Assembly (NCBI GenBank): GCA_910577765.1
Contig: CAJTOV010000027.1
Location: forward strand, 1 to 30,311
Direction of reading: 5' to 3'
DNA length: 30,311 nt
Source of the DNA: an uncultured Lachnospiraceae bacterium
Lineage (GTDB): Bacteria; Bacillota; Clostridia; Lachnospirales; Lachnospiraceae
Part shown: one piece after another, positions 11,701 through 16,157 of the stretch
Numbering within the stretch: the first letter of the stretch is position 1
Layout: each line of letters begins with the position of its first letter
Notes under the pieces: generated by a model
What the model saw: only the letters and a program-made list of their open reading frames with translations
Told to the model about the DNA's origin: nothing
The model's database searches: none
Position numbers and translations under genes: made by a program

Positions 11701-12020
11701 GGGGCATAACCGTCATCCACTTCCACATCCAGCTGGTAGACCGCTCCGTCCTTTCCTCCAATCAGTTTCTCATAGGAAGTCTTCAGGCTCTTCTTCTTTG
11801 CCTTCAGCTCCAAAGAGCTGAACCGGAAGGTTTCGCCATGGTCCATGGCATCCTGAATCGCTTCCCGCAGGTCTTCGCCATCAACCAGGAACAAGGCTTC
11901 CTGCTCTTCACCGGCTGCAAACGCCACATTCAGATTTGCTGCCACATTGGCGAATGTCATGGCAACGGTCAGCATAAATGCTACCAGGCGTCTGTAGTTC
12001 TTGCGAAGCTTTCTCAACAT
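2727..12020 (-). CDS. Giant LPKTG-anchored surface protein with beta-helix and Cna-B-like domains
   Basis: A 3,097-residue cell-wall protein, probably an adhesin. Seen in order: signal peptide (1-36, basic start, hydrophobic core, AFA-A); a small N-terminal domain (about 40-165); a very acidic Gly/Thr/Ser/Glu-rich low-complexity stalk (about 165-575); a mixed beta region (about 575-880); a long right-handed beta-helix-type region (about 885-2255) full of GGTI-x-GN-type and NN-rich rungs, with restarts near 1380 and 1790 (DPANGVDSNTG); then five or six Cna-B-like, probably isopeptide-stabilised modules (about 2260-2990, for example near 2386, 2524, 2659, 2810 and 2907); a Pro/Gly-rich wall-spanning linker; LPKTG at 3064-3068, a hydrophobic segment and KKEEE. 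Sortase would anchor it to peptidoglycan; no sortase gene is in the window. AAGGAG precedes the ATG. I see no convincing promoter directly upstream, so it is probably transcribed with the small gene at 12182 from the invertible promoter. The ligand is unknown. Confidence 0.93.
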   Translation of the reverse strand: MLRKLRKNYRRLVAFMLTVAMTFANVAANLNVAFAAGEEQEALFLVDGEDLREAIQDAMDHGETFRFSSLELKAKKKSLKTSYEKLIGGKDGAVYQLDVEVDDGYAPEGTSVEVFYNAGTDDVIFLFINESDMVVSFRANVDGYETGRVAINPNAANVDDAEASYVEDYSSTTMIDDMPHTAGAEVLNPTTGADADEGTQADPTGEDQETEAGPAVPTEGTGAEESTGAEESTGAPEGTGPEVSTGAADGTEAEEGTGAPESTGAPEENESQETGEPTEETTAEENNGAQDGEAVESVEENADTESLTGAQEPQEEEPETPAQEEAEDVQEAQPEAAAGTESVAMGISVRKLSQVASSVEVLEDADIVTEPEEVSQDEEPETTEEVQEEETEAETETEPAQESGTGGQAEPEDSTDDGQTGNTPDSGTDSETSNGADDETVDAANPGTSDGADSGTGNGTSDGADSETSDETGDAAAPGTSDGTGSESGDAAGNGTDTEPVTPSEEETTAPDTGIQDSTEDNETDAGNESRPEESQPEPTAPAETPGDTGSTEELPSGDISQEDPDEIQMDGQLLEDDDIEILGELEGKAYDTVTILDSANARAWKVAFSRIEEIIIPGEADYAVEYHVNNPDAAIVKGADHVAPGQDLYFAVELKPGFEISAVYANGTELEAADDPAELASGSDWTGYAHVYLAAGVEEDLWIDIETEELDKTIPAADYTGETEDALFTVSVPDGAFEEEVSLQVSRIDDPDRVEELKVQANGLVKDGQTIADILVYDVSFISKETGEEVEPARPVRVRARMKTPVVSQETTEQQLRITEISVVHLPEDKAAEVVASTENAEATEFKFQADSFSEFLFLAMTDAELANGVAKIVTEDGGETKTTYYATIQEAVNAVGGTGDNAQPQGAEIVLMADVKENITSSNKDYTLNMDGYKLTSGEMGKSIYMVKGGTVTIKNGTIYGAYKNPDRSGSIYGIENSGAELTLVNCRITDNEQRGIYASKGSLTLENCIVSNNGSNGIEASGCNVTITGKGEFKNNVDGYSGSAIYVSNASLTMDGKGSIIDVSSNVPKSSSSGAIYVRNGEVSIKDVLLTHNTSGAIVVSNTSQNVALENVEIAYQAEGKNDSSLYVTTTTGTMTADNCKIHDNTVIGSRNGSVSYMDFIVSLYGNGKKTFNNCQFYNNAGNTQSGYQTKGVVFVRQGEAEFNDCSFTGNKDFTYTGGVIYAGNNSSNVSTVHLNGGIISGNSTKNGAVYVKGYTSTKPSTVYVKNTVIRDNTASNTNGGGVYLGSNGKFVMDSGAVYNNAPHDLYSESSVSGAFTVPEASEMVDSELDETYFQERQYAWKYGNTTVKASELNWQSRRGFVATQSLMGAAQNKRTGETYATLNAAVDAAASGDTISLVNPGTIEANKINCDAQIYVQNGKSVTIELNGFTVEATGTAADYRANNNGLLRVGSRASVTLTGDGKLCNKVFVGSNSTLNLNGNIDIQTMHYNDKSDAGSPLILYGTANVNSSMDSLKVYMGGGNFHVAEGTSVGMLRLEANVPFTDQAYPKTVTIDGTIGTMELTQQCSKNVRYDSFSAITINGNVGTLTAVQDGMRYSKGSTNTLTINGSVDHMTLTQGSTSSGAACYGRTVTINGPVGSLHATQAASANGSVSLLELNNEIGSLTLKHLGSSSKYYPLTRAGEGFFADSMTLIPAIPSREGVTREDLVNQAVDAERNDIMMLRLPEGYGRAQELAEASEWRAPELNNKPITLVDGIDYNYLTSVAVGQDGNIVLTKSSGVFVYLDPANGVDSNTGMAAGQPVQTLEEALQVLAKAQAEGLLKEPVIYLKSGLELTGDQTLDQEGVILQRYPAYKGALLKVKSGTLTLKKITLDGSSTKEAKAEAPLVVVNKGAALHVEDGAVVQNNTNTYTNIASNGGESKYEGGGIWNAGTMTMTGGTIQGNSAACGSGVFTQGAFEMTGGTITGNHGAGKFKENTIPSSVNNAGGGVFIGYSSGRMDMSGGTISGNTADMGGGISVGNGDAGWFRGASLSMTGGTIEGNTATNTSAYQNSYAGGGGIYIQAGCKAVISGGSIVGNTCMGNLFGGGGIYVNGDDAFEKKNNIPAGRLELTNVLISGNDGGAGVAVCEDGDMKVYLTDGGIIHGNTSGSRSWDLYAASYDNSHGGLGGGVQKKGELYVSRYMLGGGAYLWKDLETGELVSSGDLRSHYKGLKVYSSATQITGENDIQVRITGNHSATTGSGVGGNGDVIIGKDTTSDDRMSVTVKKQWNVPLEDVSRITVTYDLWSKPTEAVAADEIPSKENGWVLEDSAERSIAFEGGLLSKPYWPDAVFTQLPKTELDSGKELTYRVTERVDADGRFLCEGVVEDSGHDNTFIITNRVVCSLRLTKKVVDMYETESAGDTGFRFTVTLKDPEGRPYTDASGVTDQDGQPVVFDEKGTVAVELKAGETVDFHGLTKGTTYTIEEEKNDDYNTGIEMSWGTGTSAVSQKINGTVASNKIETIGITAVTYTNETKEPHGSLTIEKTVKGTTGDTGKQWNFRVKLMKANGDPLAEIGKVFKFTYVKHLGTGEETGEVRVDDDGMAIFYQAGSSRGSTSIGLAHGQSVTIDGLPEGAGYLVTEDEANTGGYVTTVTGDQGTIVKKQNHKVTFTNTETGGLMIHKTVEGETGDREKAWEFTLNLDLTDQDGSSLLAGTEDPETMITYKKYAGAPDTAEGTVLEEGNIPVNTEKAQAEFTFTLKHGEYLTIHNLPTGTRYQVLEKEANTGGYLTTVSLDGTMADQGSGTISRDGEAEVHFTNRLELTEVEGVKVWEDAANQDGKRPQSIRVNLLADGQPVASQTVTAPGEGSSDRWSWKFSGLPRYRDGNEIVYTVTEDVVADYSTGYSRAGDGSFIITNQYTPGVTSYRVEKRWADSDNKDKLRPESITVQLMQNGTAMGPAVVLNQAGNWTYEWKNLPQKLNGKDVEYKVAEIQVTDGYTVSYVYSGNVAVITNTHTPVTPPPTPGKPNRPGGDGGGGGGGGSSDGGNPPTVPIDPGEVPLAKLDDQDILNIIEDEDVPLAALPKTGHSSSAALMFMLSGMMMAAFAAVTGKKEEE
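2817..2831 (-). other. LPKTG sortase sorting motif
   Basis: These codons give Leu-Pro-Lys-Thr-Gly at residues 3064-3068, followed by about 24 mostly hydrophobic residues and a KKEEE tail, the standard class A-like sorting signal. Confidence 0.95.
10560..10740 (-). repeat. Degenerate tandem repeats in the adhesin stalk
   Basis: Short irregular units encoding variants of GTSDGADSETSD recur here, and a second set encoding variants of EESTGAPEGTG lies at about 11220-11370. The units stay in frame. They form an extended acidic stalk and are candidates for slippage-driven length change. Confidence 0.7.
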
Positions 12021-12139
12021 AATCCCTCTCTCCTTCTTTAAATTTTGCTGGGTATTCTGTGTGCAGAATTCCCTGTATTAAAAAACGTCGTGAAACGTTT
12101 CCTGCATTGGGATGTACCCTCAGCGGACAATAACGAACC

Positions 12140-12169
12140 GTAACAGTTCAGATACCCTTGAACTGTTAC
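12140..12169. repeat. Mini-palindrome (copy D) with near 8-bp direct repeats
   Basis: GTAACAGTTCA and TGAACTGTTAC form a perfect 11-bp stem around an 8-base loop. The flanking octamers AACGAACC (12132-12139) and AACAAACC (12170-12177) match at 7 of 8 bases. It is almost the exact reverse complement of the copy at 21872. It lies in the 160-base spacer between the small gene and the adhesin, where it would form an RNA hairpin. Confidence 0.75.
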
Positions 12170-12181
12170 AACAAACCGTCA

Positions 12182-12751
12182 TTAAACCGCCTCTGACAAC
12201 AGATAAATCAGTTCCAAAGCGCTGCGAAATGTGATATACTTTTTCTTAGTGACTTTCCCGCAGATTCTCCCCTGTATGCTGGTGTGCTGGATTCCAATGA
12301 GCTGAAGATAGATGGTATCCCGCACCCTGGGCGGCGGTCCGGCCTCTTCCTCCTGCCAGTATTCCTCCGGCAGGACATTGCCGGTTCCGCCCCTGATTCT
12401 GCGGACGCTGTGAAACCTGTTTCCAGAGGTTCCGGGGCTTTCCGCTGACGGATGCCCCAGGCTGCGGCTGATGGCATCGATTCTTAAGACCAGCTCCGCC
12501 GCACCCCGGTAGGGTACCGGCTTCTTCAGCCCATAATGGACAATGTCACCGTAAAGCTCCTGGTCTTTCCTGCCAAAGATACGGATCAGCATGGCAGTTG
12601 GACCCTGGGAAGGATTTCCGGCGGACGGCTCCATGTCCATGGGGGCTTCCCCCGGAAATGCGCTGTCCGGTTCTGGTCCCGCGGTCCTTTGTCCCGGAAT
12701 CCTGGGGCTGCCTTTTCCGGCTGCGACTTCTGATTCTTCCTTAATGAACAT
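12182..12751 (-). CDS. Small two-repeat protein of unknown function between invertible promoter and adhesin
   Basis: A 189-residue protein I cannot assign to a named family. The start at 12751 is chosen because a GGAAGGGGGG ribosome site lies about 3-4 bases upstream; an in-frame ATG at 12790 would fall inside the left inverted repeat. Residues 1-53 are Pro/Gly/Ser/Glu-rich and probably disordered. Residues 55-95 and 147-187 appear to be two copies of one domain: each has hydrophobic-x-hydrophobic-x-Gly near its start, a Gly 8 residues later followed by a hydrophobic residue, a Lys-Lys pair, then (Y/F)R(G/S)A-x-EL(V/I). There is no signal peptide or membrane segment, so it should be cytoplasmic. 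It lies directly downstream of the invertible promoter and just before the adhesin gene, which suggests a regulatory or switch-linked role; that is inference. Confidence 0.7.
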   Translation of the reverse strand: MFIKEESEVAAGKGSPRIPGQRTAGPEPDSAFPGEAPMDMEPSAGNPSQGPTAMLIRIFGRKDQELYGDIVHYGLKKPVPYRGAAELVLRIDAISRSLGHPSAESPGTSGNRFHSVRRIRGGTGNVLPEEYWQEEEAGPPPRVRDTIYLQLIGIQHTSIQGRICGKVTKKKYITFRSALELIYLLSEAV

Positions 12752-12778
12752 GCCTTCCCCCCTTCCCTTTAATATGTC

Positions 12779-12803
12779 ATGACATAACATACATTATGTC
12801 GTA
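12779..12803 (+). repeat. Left inverted repeat of the invertible segment (IRL)
   Basis: A 25-bp sequence matching the reverse complement of 13103-13127 at 24 of 25 positions. Inside it, ATGACATAA and TTATGTCGT are near-inverted 9-bp arms (8 of 9) around a 6-bp spacer CATACA. This is the layout of a tyrosine-recombinase core site. Confidence 0.88.
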
Positions 12804-12845
12804 CTGGTAAATTATGATATACAGAATCACTTTCTACATAAATTA

Positions 12846-12874
12846 ACTATACACCCTTTGGTTATAAAATTCAA
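12846..12874 (-). promoter_or_regulatory. Invertible sigma-A promoter, ON orientation
   Basis: On the minus strand TTGAAT (12869-12874) and TATAGT (12846-12851) are 17 bases apart. Transcription would start near 12839, cross the left inverted repeat, and reach the small gene at 12751 and then the adhesin gene. I found no comparable promoter on the other strand of the segment. Confidence 0.75.
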
Positions 12875-13102
12875 TGTTTTTAATAACTTTTTTTCCAGAA
12901 ATATACTTTTATTGAGACTGACACCGAAGCTGTATCCGGGGTGGGTCTGTTTTGGTGCACTCTGAACAGACATGGCGATTTGACATGCCTGACAAAAGGG
13001 ATTTTCCGGTATCCGAAAAGGTCCGCATGGCCTGGGGATGCCTTTTTTAATGCGCAAAAAACAGCGCATGGGAAAGTGGAGGGCTCCCGGAATTCCTGGA
13101 TA

Positions 13103-13127
13103 TACGACAAAATGTATGTTATGTCAT
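13103..13127 (-). repeat. Right inverted repeat of the invertible segment (IRR)
   Basis: Reverse-complement partner of 12779-12803 with one mismatch. It overlaps the stop codon and the last two sense codons of the tyrosine recombinase gene, so these are kept in both orientations. Confidence 0.88.
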
Positions 13128-14318
13128 ACTATTTTTTATTTCAGAGGCTCTTCCTCCCTGCTTCCATTTATGACCGCTCTCCGTCTGTACGGTTCCAGAG
13201 GCATCTCCGGAGGCCGGCCTATACTGGCCCATGGTATTTCCGGCTGCCTTTTTCCAGTCACGATCCATGCAGACAGCGCCTGTGCCGCCGGCCTCAGGCT
13301 TTTTCTCATACCTTCCCTTCCGGTGCCCGCTGCTGCCGGAGGTTTCCGGACGGACAGATTCCGTATTGACCACCAGCCCCATCTCCAGTGCCTTCTTACA
13401 GTCTTCCATCTGGCTGGTAACGGTGTAACGGCGGGTAGTCTCCACATTGCTGTGGCCCAGATAATCGGCCAGACGGACAATATCCTTCTCCTTTTCGTAA
13501 AAGCACCGGGCAAACAGATGGCGCAGGTTGTGGGGGAAGGTCTTGCTCTCGTCCACTCCGGCCCGCCTGCACAGGTTCTTCATTTCCTTCCAGATGTTGC
13601 GGCGGTCCACAGGCCTGCCGCTGCGGGTCACAAAAATACACCCGGAGGTCAGGCCCATGGTCCGGCAATAGACGCGCAGCTTCTCTGCCAGGGAATCCGG
13701 CAGGAGAATCTGGCGGATCTTTCCTTTGGAGTTAATGGACACCGTGGGCTGGTCCAGGGCTTCCACAGTCACTGCCGACAGCTCCCCTACCCGGATGCCG
13801 CAGCCTGCCATAGTCTGGATCATGTGGGCCAGACGCTGGTTGCCCTCCTTCTCGGCCTGGATCACCAGACGCTGGTATTCCTCCACGGTCATGTCCTTTG
13901 ACTCCTTCCGGAAGATTTCCCGCTGGACCCGAAGCACATGGACACAGCAGTCCTCCCGTCCCACGTACTTGAGAAACCGGTTCAGGGCCGCCAGCATGGA
14001 ATTGGCGCTGGCAGGCTCATAAAAATCGGTCAGATAGTCCCGGAAGCAGGCCACAGCATCATGGTCCAGGTCCCGGCCCTGGTTGAAATAGAGAAAATGC
14101 TTCACGTCCCGCAGGTATTTGTCCACGGTGTTGGCCTTCATGTCCCTGGCTACCAGGTAAACACGGAAGGCGGACAAGGCTTCGCTGGTCTGGTCCCCGG
14201 TCCTGACAGGTACTGGATGGTTCTGCATGGCGGACAAGGCGGTTCTGGAGCAGGGGCGTACCGCTTTGTACTCTGCGGCGGTGTACCTGGTTTTTCCGGA
14301 TGTGCTTTTCTTTTCCAT
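13119..14318 (-). CDS. Tyrosine recombinase, predicted promoter invertase
   Basis: A 399-residue XerC/D-like site-specific recombinase. A SAM-like core-binding N-domain (about 45-130) precedes the catalytic domain, with Arg176 (GCGIRVGEL), Lys198 (SKGKIR), His263 and Arg266 (PHNLRHLFAR), His289 (LGHSNVETT) and nucleophile Tyr298 (RRYT) all present. The protein continues about 100 residues past Tyr298 with a basic, low-complexity tail that is unusual for the family. The stop codon lies inside the right inverted repeat of the adjacent 349-bp segment, which strongly suggests that this is the enzyme's own target. AAGGAG sits 9 bases before the ATG. Transcription probably starts from an extended -10 near 14500. 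A phage or element integrase is the alternative, but no other phage genes are present. Confidence 0.88.
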   Translation of the reverse strand: MEKKSTSGKTRYTAAEYKAVRPCSRTALSAMQNHPVPVRTGDQTSEALSAFRVYLVARDMKANTVDKYLRDVKHFLYFNQGRDLDHDAVACFRDYLTDFYEPASANSMLAALNRFLKYVGREDCCVHVLRVQREIFRKESKDMTVEEYQRLVIQAEKEGNQRLAHMIQTMAGCGIRVGELSAVTVEALDQPTVSINSKGKIRQILLPDSLAEKLRVYCRTMGLTSGCIFVTRSGRPVDRRNIWKEMKNLCRRAGVDESKTFPHNLRHLFARCFYEKEKDIVRLADYLGHSNVETTRRYTVTSQMEDCKKALEMGLVVNTESVRPETSGSSGHRKGRYEKKPEAGGTGAVCMDRDWKKAAGNTMGQYRPASGDASGTVQTESGHKWKQGGRASEIKNSMT

Positions 14319-14394
14319 GGTTTTTGACTCCTTTTTTCATTATACTGGTCTTTTTCCCTACGGTTTCCTGTTTTCATGTATATTATACATGTCC

Positions 14395-14434
14395 ACTAAG
14401 CTCATGCGGCGCCTGCGGCTCCCATTCACTAAGT
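14395..14434. repeat. 40-bp dispersed repeat, copy 1
   Basis: Matches 14453-14492 at 36 of 40 positions, with the shared core TGCGGCGCCTGCGGCT. Its outer flanks GTCCAC and GTGGAC are inverted, so the RNA can close into a hairpin. It lies in the recombinase leader. Confidence 0.75.
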
Positions 14435-14452
14435 GGACAGGCATATATTCAT

Positions 14453-14492
14453 ACTAAGCTCTTGCGGCGCCTGCGGCTTGCATTCGCTAAGT
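14453..14492. repeat. 40-bp dispersed repeat, copy 2, with 8-bp direct repeats
   Basis: Second copy. The CTAAG-to-CTAAG unit (14454-14491) is flanked on both sides by TATTCATA (14446-14453 and 14492-14499), as expected for an insertion with an 8-bp target duplication. The other copy lacks such flanks. Confidence 0.7.
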
Positions 14493-14498
14493 ATTCAT

Positions 14499-14507
14499 AT
14501 TATACCA
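14499..14507 (-). promoter_or_regulatory. Extended -10 promoter candidate for the recombinase gene
   Basis: The minus strand reads TGGTATAAT, a TGn extended -10 with no good -35. The leader of about 170 bases would carry both 40-bp repeats. The rest of the 14319-14612 spacer shows no gene. Confidence 0.5.
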
Positions 14508-14612
14508 CACACCCTATCTCGCAAAGTGTCTCGCGAAAGGGCAAATTTGGACGTTTTGAAATTTTTTCTTGTAACTTTTGAAAAAAAGGCAGTTTCCCAT
14601 GATCTGCGACAC

Positions 14613-14653
14613 AAAAAACCCCCGCAAAGACGGTGTACTAGTCTCTGCGGGGG
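14613..14653 (-). terminator. Intrinsic terminator of the Rpn-family nuclease gene
   Basis: A CCCCCGCA/TGCGGGGG stem (12 bp with one mismatch, 14619-14630 with 14642-14653) is followed on the minus strand by six T's, just after the stop codon of the gene at 14669. Confidence 0.9.
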
Positions 14654-14668
14654 ATTGATTTTTATGGC

Positions 14669-15739
14669 TTATATTATGGAGATGCTGTCAGGGAGAAGTT
14701 CCTCTATGAGCCTGGCCTGATACTCCGGCTCCCGGGCTGCCCGTTTTAAATCATCGATCCGGTTCCGTTCGATCAGTATTCCATTCAGTTCGTTGATCAG
14801 ACGGATTCCTGTCTGCCGGCCCCGTTTCTCGCCTTTCTTTTCTCCCAGTTTTTCGCCCTTCTTCTGGCCCTTTTTTTCTCCTTCCAGCCGGCTTTCCCGG
14901 CACATCTCTTCTATTGCAAGGCACATATTGACTTTCCCCTCCTTCTTTTTCAGCTTCAGTTTTGTGTTGGTGACCGTGTTAATTACAGTGGCTGCATCCA
15001 GATCCATTGCCTGGTAGTGGGTATCCGTATCCAGCAGTCTCTTTAACTGCTTTTTGTCTGTGGAATACTTACCCTCAGTGAACAAGGGGCCACTGAGGGT
15101 AATGAAAAGCAATACCTCCCGCAGACTGCTCTGGAACCGGTCCATGGATGCTTCGTCCAGGGCTGCCGGTGCGATCAGGTTGATGCGGTAATCCGCAATA
15201 AAGGGCAGAATTTCTTTTTCCACACCGGACAGCATCCCGTGAATGCTCATGGGGCCGTCCCAGGGCTCAGGGCTGAACAGCACCACCAGGGTGATCACCG
15301 GCAGAAGACGGTCCGTCTTGTAAAAGCCGCCCAAAAACTCTCCGCTGCTGACCGGCTTCCCTTCCTGCCGCTTCCTGGCCTCCGCCCGGTGGGACCTGGA
15401 CGCTGTCTCCACCTGCCGGGTGTACTGCATGGCATCGTAAAGCATATCCCGCATGGGCATGGCATACGACACTTCTGACTGGGCCTCCACACCCAGAACC
15501 ACATAAGCGGCCTGCCCGTCTTCCATGGAGGTCAGGTACTTGAGATTGTCCCGGTATTTCTGGGTGGGCGCCACGGTTCCATCCTCCCCATAGGGAAGTA
15601 CAATCTCCACCGTATCCAGGTCATGAAGTTTTTCCGGATTAATCACGGACCTGCCACCATAAAGCAGAAAATTAAATGCATCCGCAAAAACGGCTGGATT
15701 TCTCATGTAGTCTTTTGTCACGGCATCTTTCGCTGCCAA
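14669..15739 (-). CDS. Rpn-family recombination-promoting nuclease / PD-(D/E)XK transposase-like protein
   Basis: A 356-residue protein resembling the Rpn/YhgA-like transposase-derived nucleases that are multicopy in Lachnospiraceae. The N-terminal region has NFLLYGG (residues 23-29) and a GVEAQSEV strand with Glu85 and Gln87, the E-x-Q form of the PD-(D/E)XK active site. The middle holds the ITLVVLFSPEPWDGPMSIHGM segment typical of the family. A Lys-Gly-Glu-rich repeat (about 283-305, EKKG units) leads to a short helical C-terminus. Translation appears to start at TTG (15737-15739), because AAGGTGAT lies 5-7 bases upstream; the nearby ATG is out of frame. The promoter is probably the one at 16158-16186, giving a leader of about 400 bases through two repeat elements. 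Such proteins are linked to DNA-end transactions; the role here is unknown. Confidence 0.82.
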   Translation of the reverse strand: MAAKDAVTKDYMRNPAVFADAFNFLLYGGRSVINPEKLHDLDTVEIVLPYGEDGTVAPTQKYRDNLKYLTSMEDGQAAYVVLGVEAQSEVSYAMPMRDMLYDAMQYTRQVETASRSHRAEARKRQEGKPVSSGEFLGGFYKTDRLLPVITLVVLFSPEPWDGPMSIHGMLSGVEKEILPFIADYRINLIAPAALDEASMDRFQSSLREVLLFITLSGPLFTEGKYSTDKKQLKRLLDTDTHYQAMDLDAATVINTVTNTKLKLKKKEGKVNMCLAIEEMCRESRLEGEKKGQKKGEKLGEKKGEKRGRQTGIRLINELNGILIERNRIDDLKRAAREPEYQARLIEELLPDSISII

Positions 15740-15821
15740 TAGACATCACCTTCGCTTTCGTTTATTTTAGCATGGTTTCCGTAGTAAGACAAGGGCACTT
15801 CCCGGGAAGAGTTATGATTTA

Positions 15822-15974
15822 GTTACAGTTCACGGGGCGGGGAAAACTGGACGAAAACAGATGTCAAGCTGGCTTGTAAGAATGTTTTTGTCCAGTTTTC
15901 CACATCGGGCGGACGCCCGATACTTCTTGTCCGGCATAGCCGGACAAGAAGATGCCCCCCCCGTGAATAGTAAC
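15822..15974. repeat. Large palindromic repeat element, copy B
   Basis: 153 bp with related inverted ends: GTTACAGTTCACGGGG on the left, and GTTACTATTCACGGGG read from the right. Inside, three hairpins follow each other: GGAAAACTGGAC/GTCCAGTTTTCC around a 37-base loop; ATCGGGCG/CGCCCGAT (15904-15921); and a 13-bp stem CTTCTTGTCCGGC around ATA (15923-15951). The loop shares GTCAAGCTGGCTTGTAA with copies A and C. It resembles a MITE or a mobile hairpin element; no transposase is present. Confidence 0.75.
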
Positions 15975-15982
15975 GAATTGAA

Positions 15983-16081
15983 GTTACAGTTCATGGAGCG
16001 GGGAAAACCGGACGAAACCAGACGTCAAGCTGGCTTGTAAGAATGTTTCCATCCGGTTCCTCCCGTTCCATGAAGGATAAC
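15983..16081. repeat. Large palindromic repeat element, copy C
   Basis: 99 bp, only 8 bases from copy B. It starts GTTACAGTTCATGGAGCGGG and ends with an imperfect inverted match (CCCGTTCCATGAAGGATAAC). Both arms include ACCGGA/TCCGGT, and the loop is the same as in copies A and B. The arms have changed together (CTGGAC in B, CCGGAC in C), which hints that the fold matters. Confidence 0.72.
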
Positions 16082-16157
16082 TGAATCGCAGAATGATCAG
16101 AGAATGATCTGGATAGCGTTCAAATATAACAGTTCAAATGCATTTTTCACTGCACTT

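Larger units (their letters stand above)
12779..13127. other. Predicted invertible DNA segment (phase-variable promoter switch)
   Basis: Two 25-bp inverted repeats enclose 299 bases that contain no convincing gene. The segment lies between a tyrosine recombinase gene and the small-gene/adhesin unit, and carries a promoter now reading toward the adhesin. Because the asymmetric 6-bp spacers are in inverted orientation, recombination would flip the segment rather than delete it. In the flipped state the promoter would fire toward the 3' end of the recombinase gene, giving antisense RNA. Inversion itself has not been seen here and is inferred from structure. Confidence 0.85.

Noticed and set aside
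12050..12120. AAACG/CGTTT hairpin followed by T's upstream of the adhesin gene, considered as an attenuator
   Set aside because: The stem is only 5 bp and AT-rich; too weak to call.
12980..12985. Plus-strand TTGACA inside the invertible segment, considered as a second, opposing promoter
   Set aside because: No acceptable -10 lies 16-18 bases downstream.
14339..14344. Perfect TATAAT on the minus strand just before the recombinase gene
   Set aside because: Transcription from it would begin within the ribosome site, and no -35 is present; the extended -10 at 14499 is preferred.
15814..15982. 8-bp target duplications around element B
   Set aside because: The flanks ATGATTTA and GAATTGAA do not match, so insertion by duplication is not supported for this copy.
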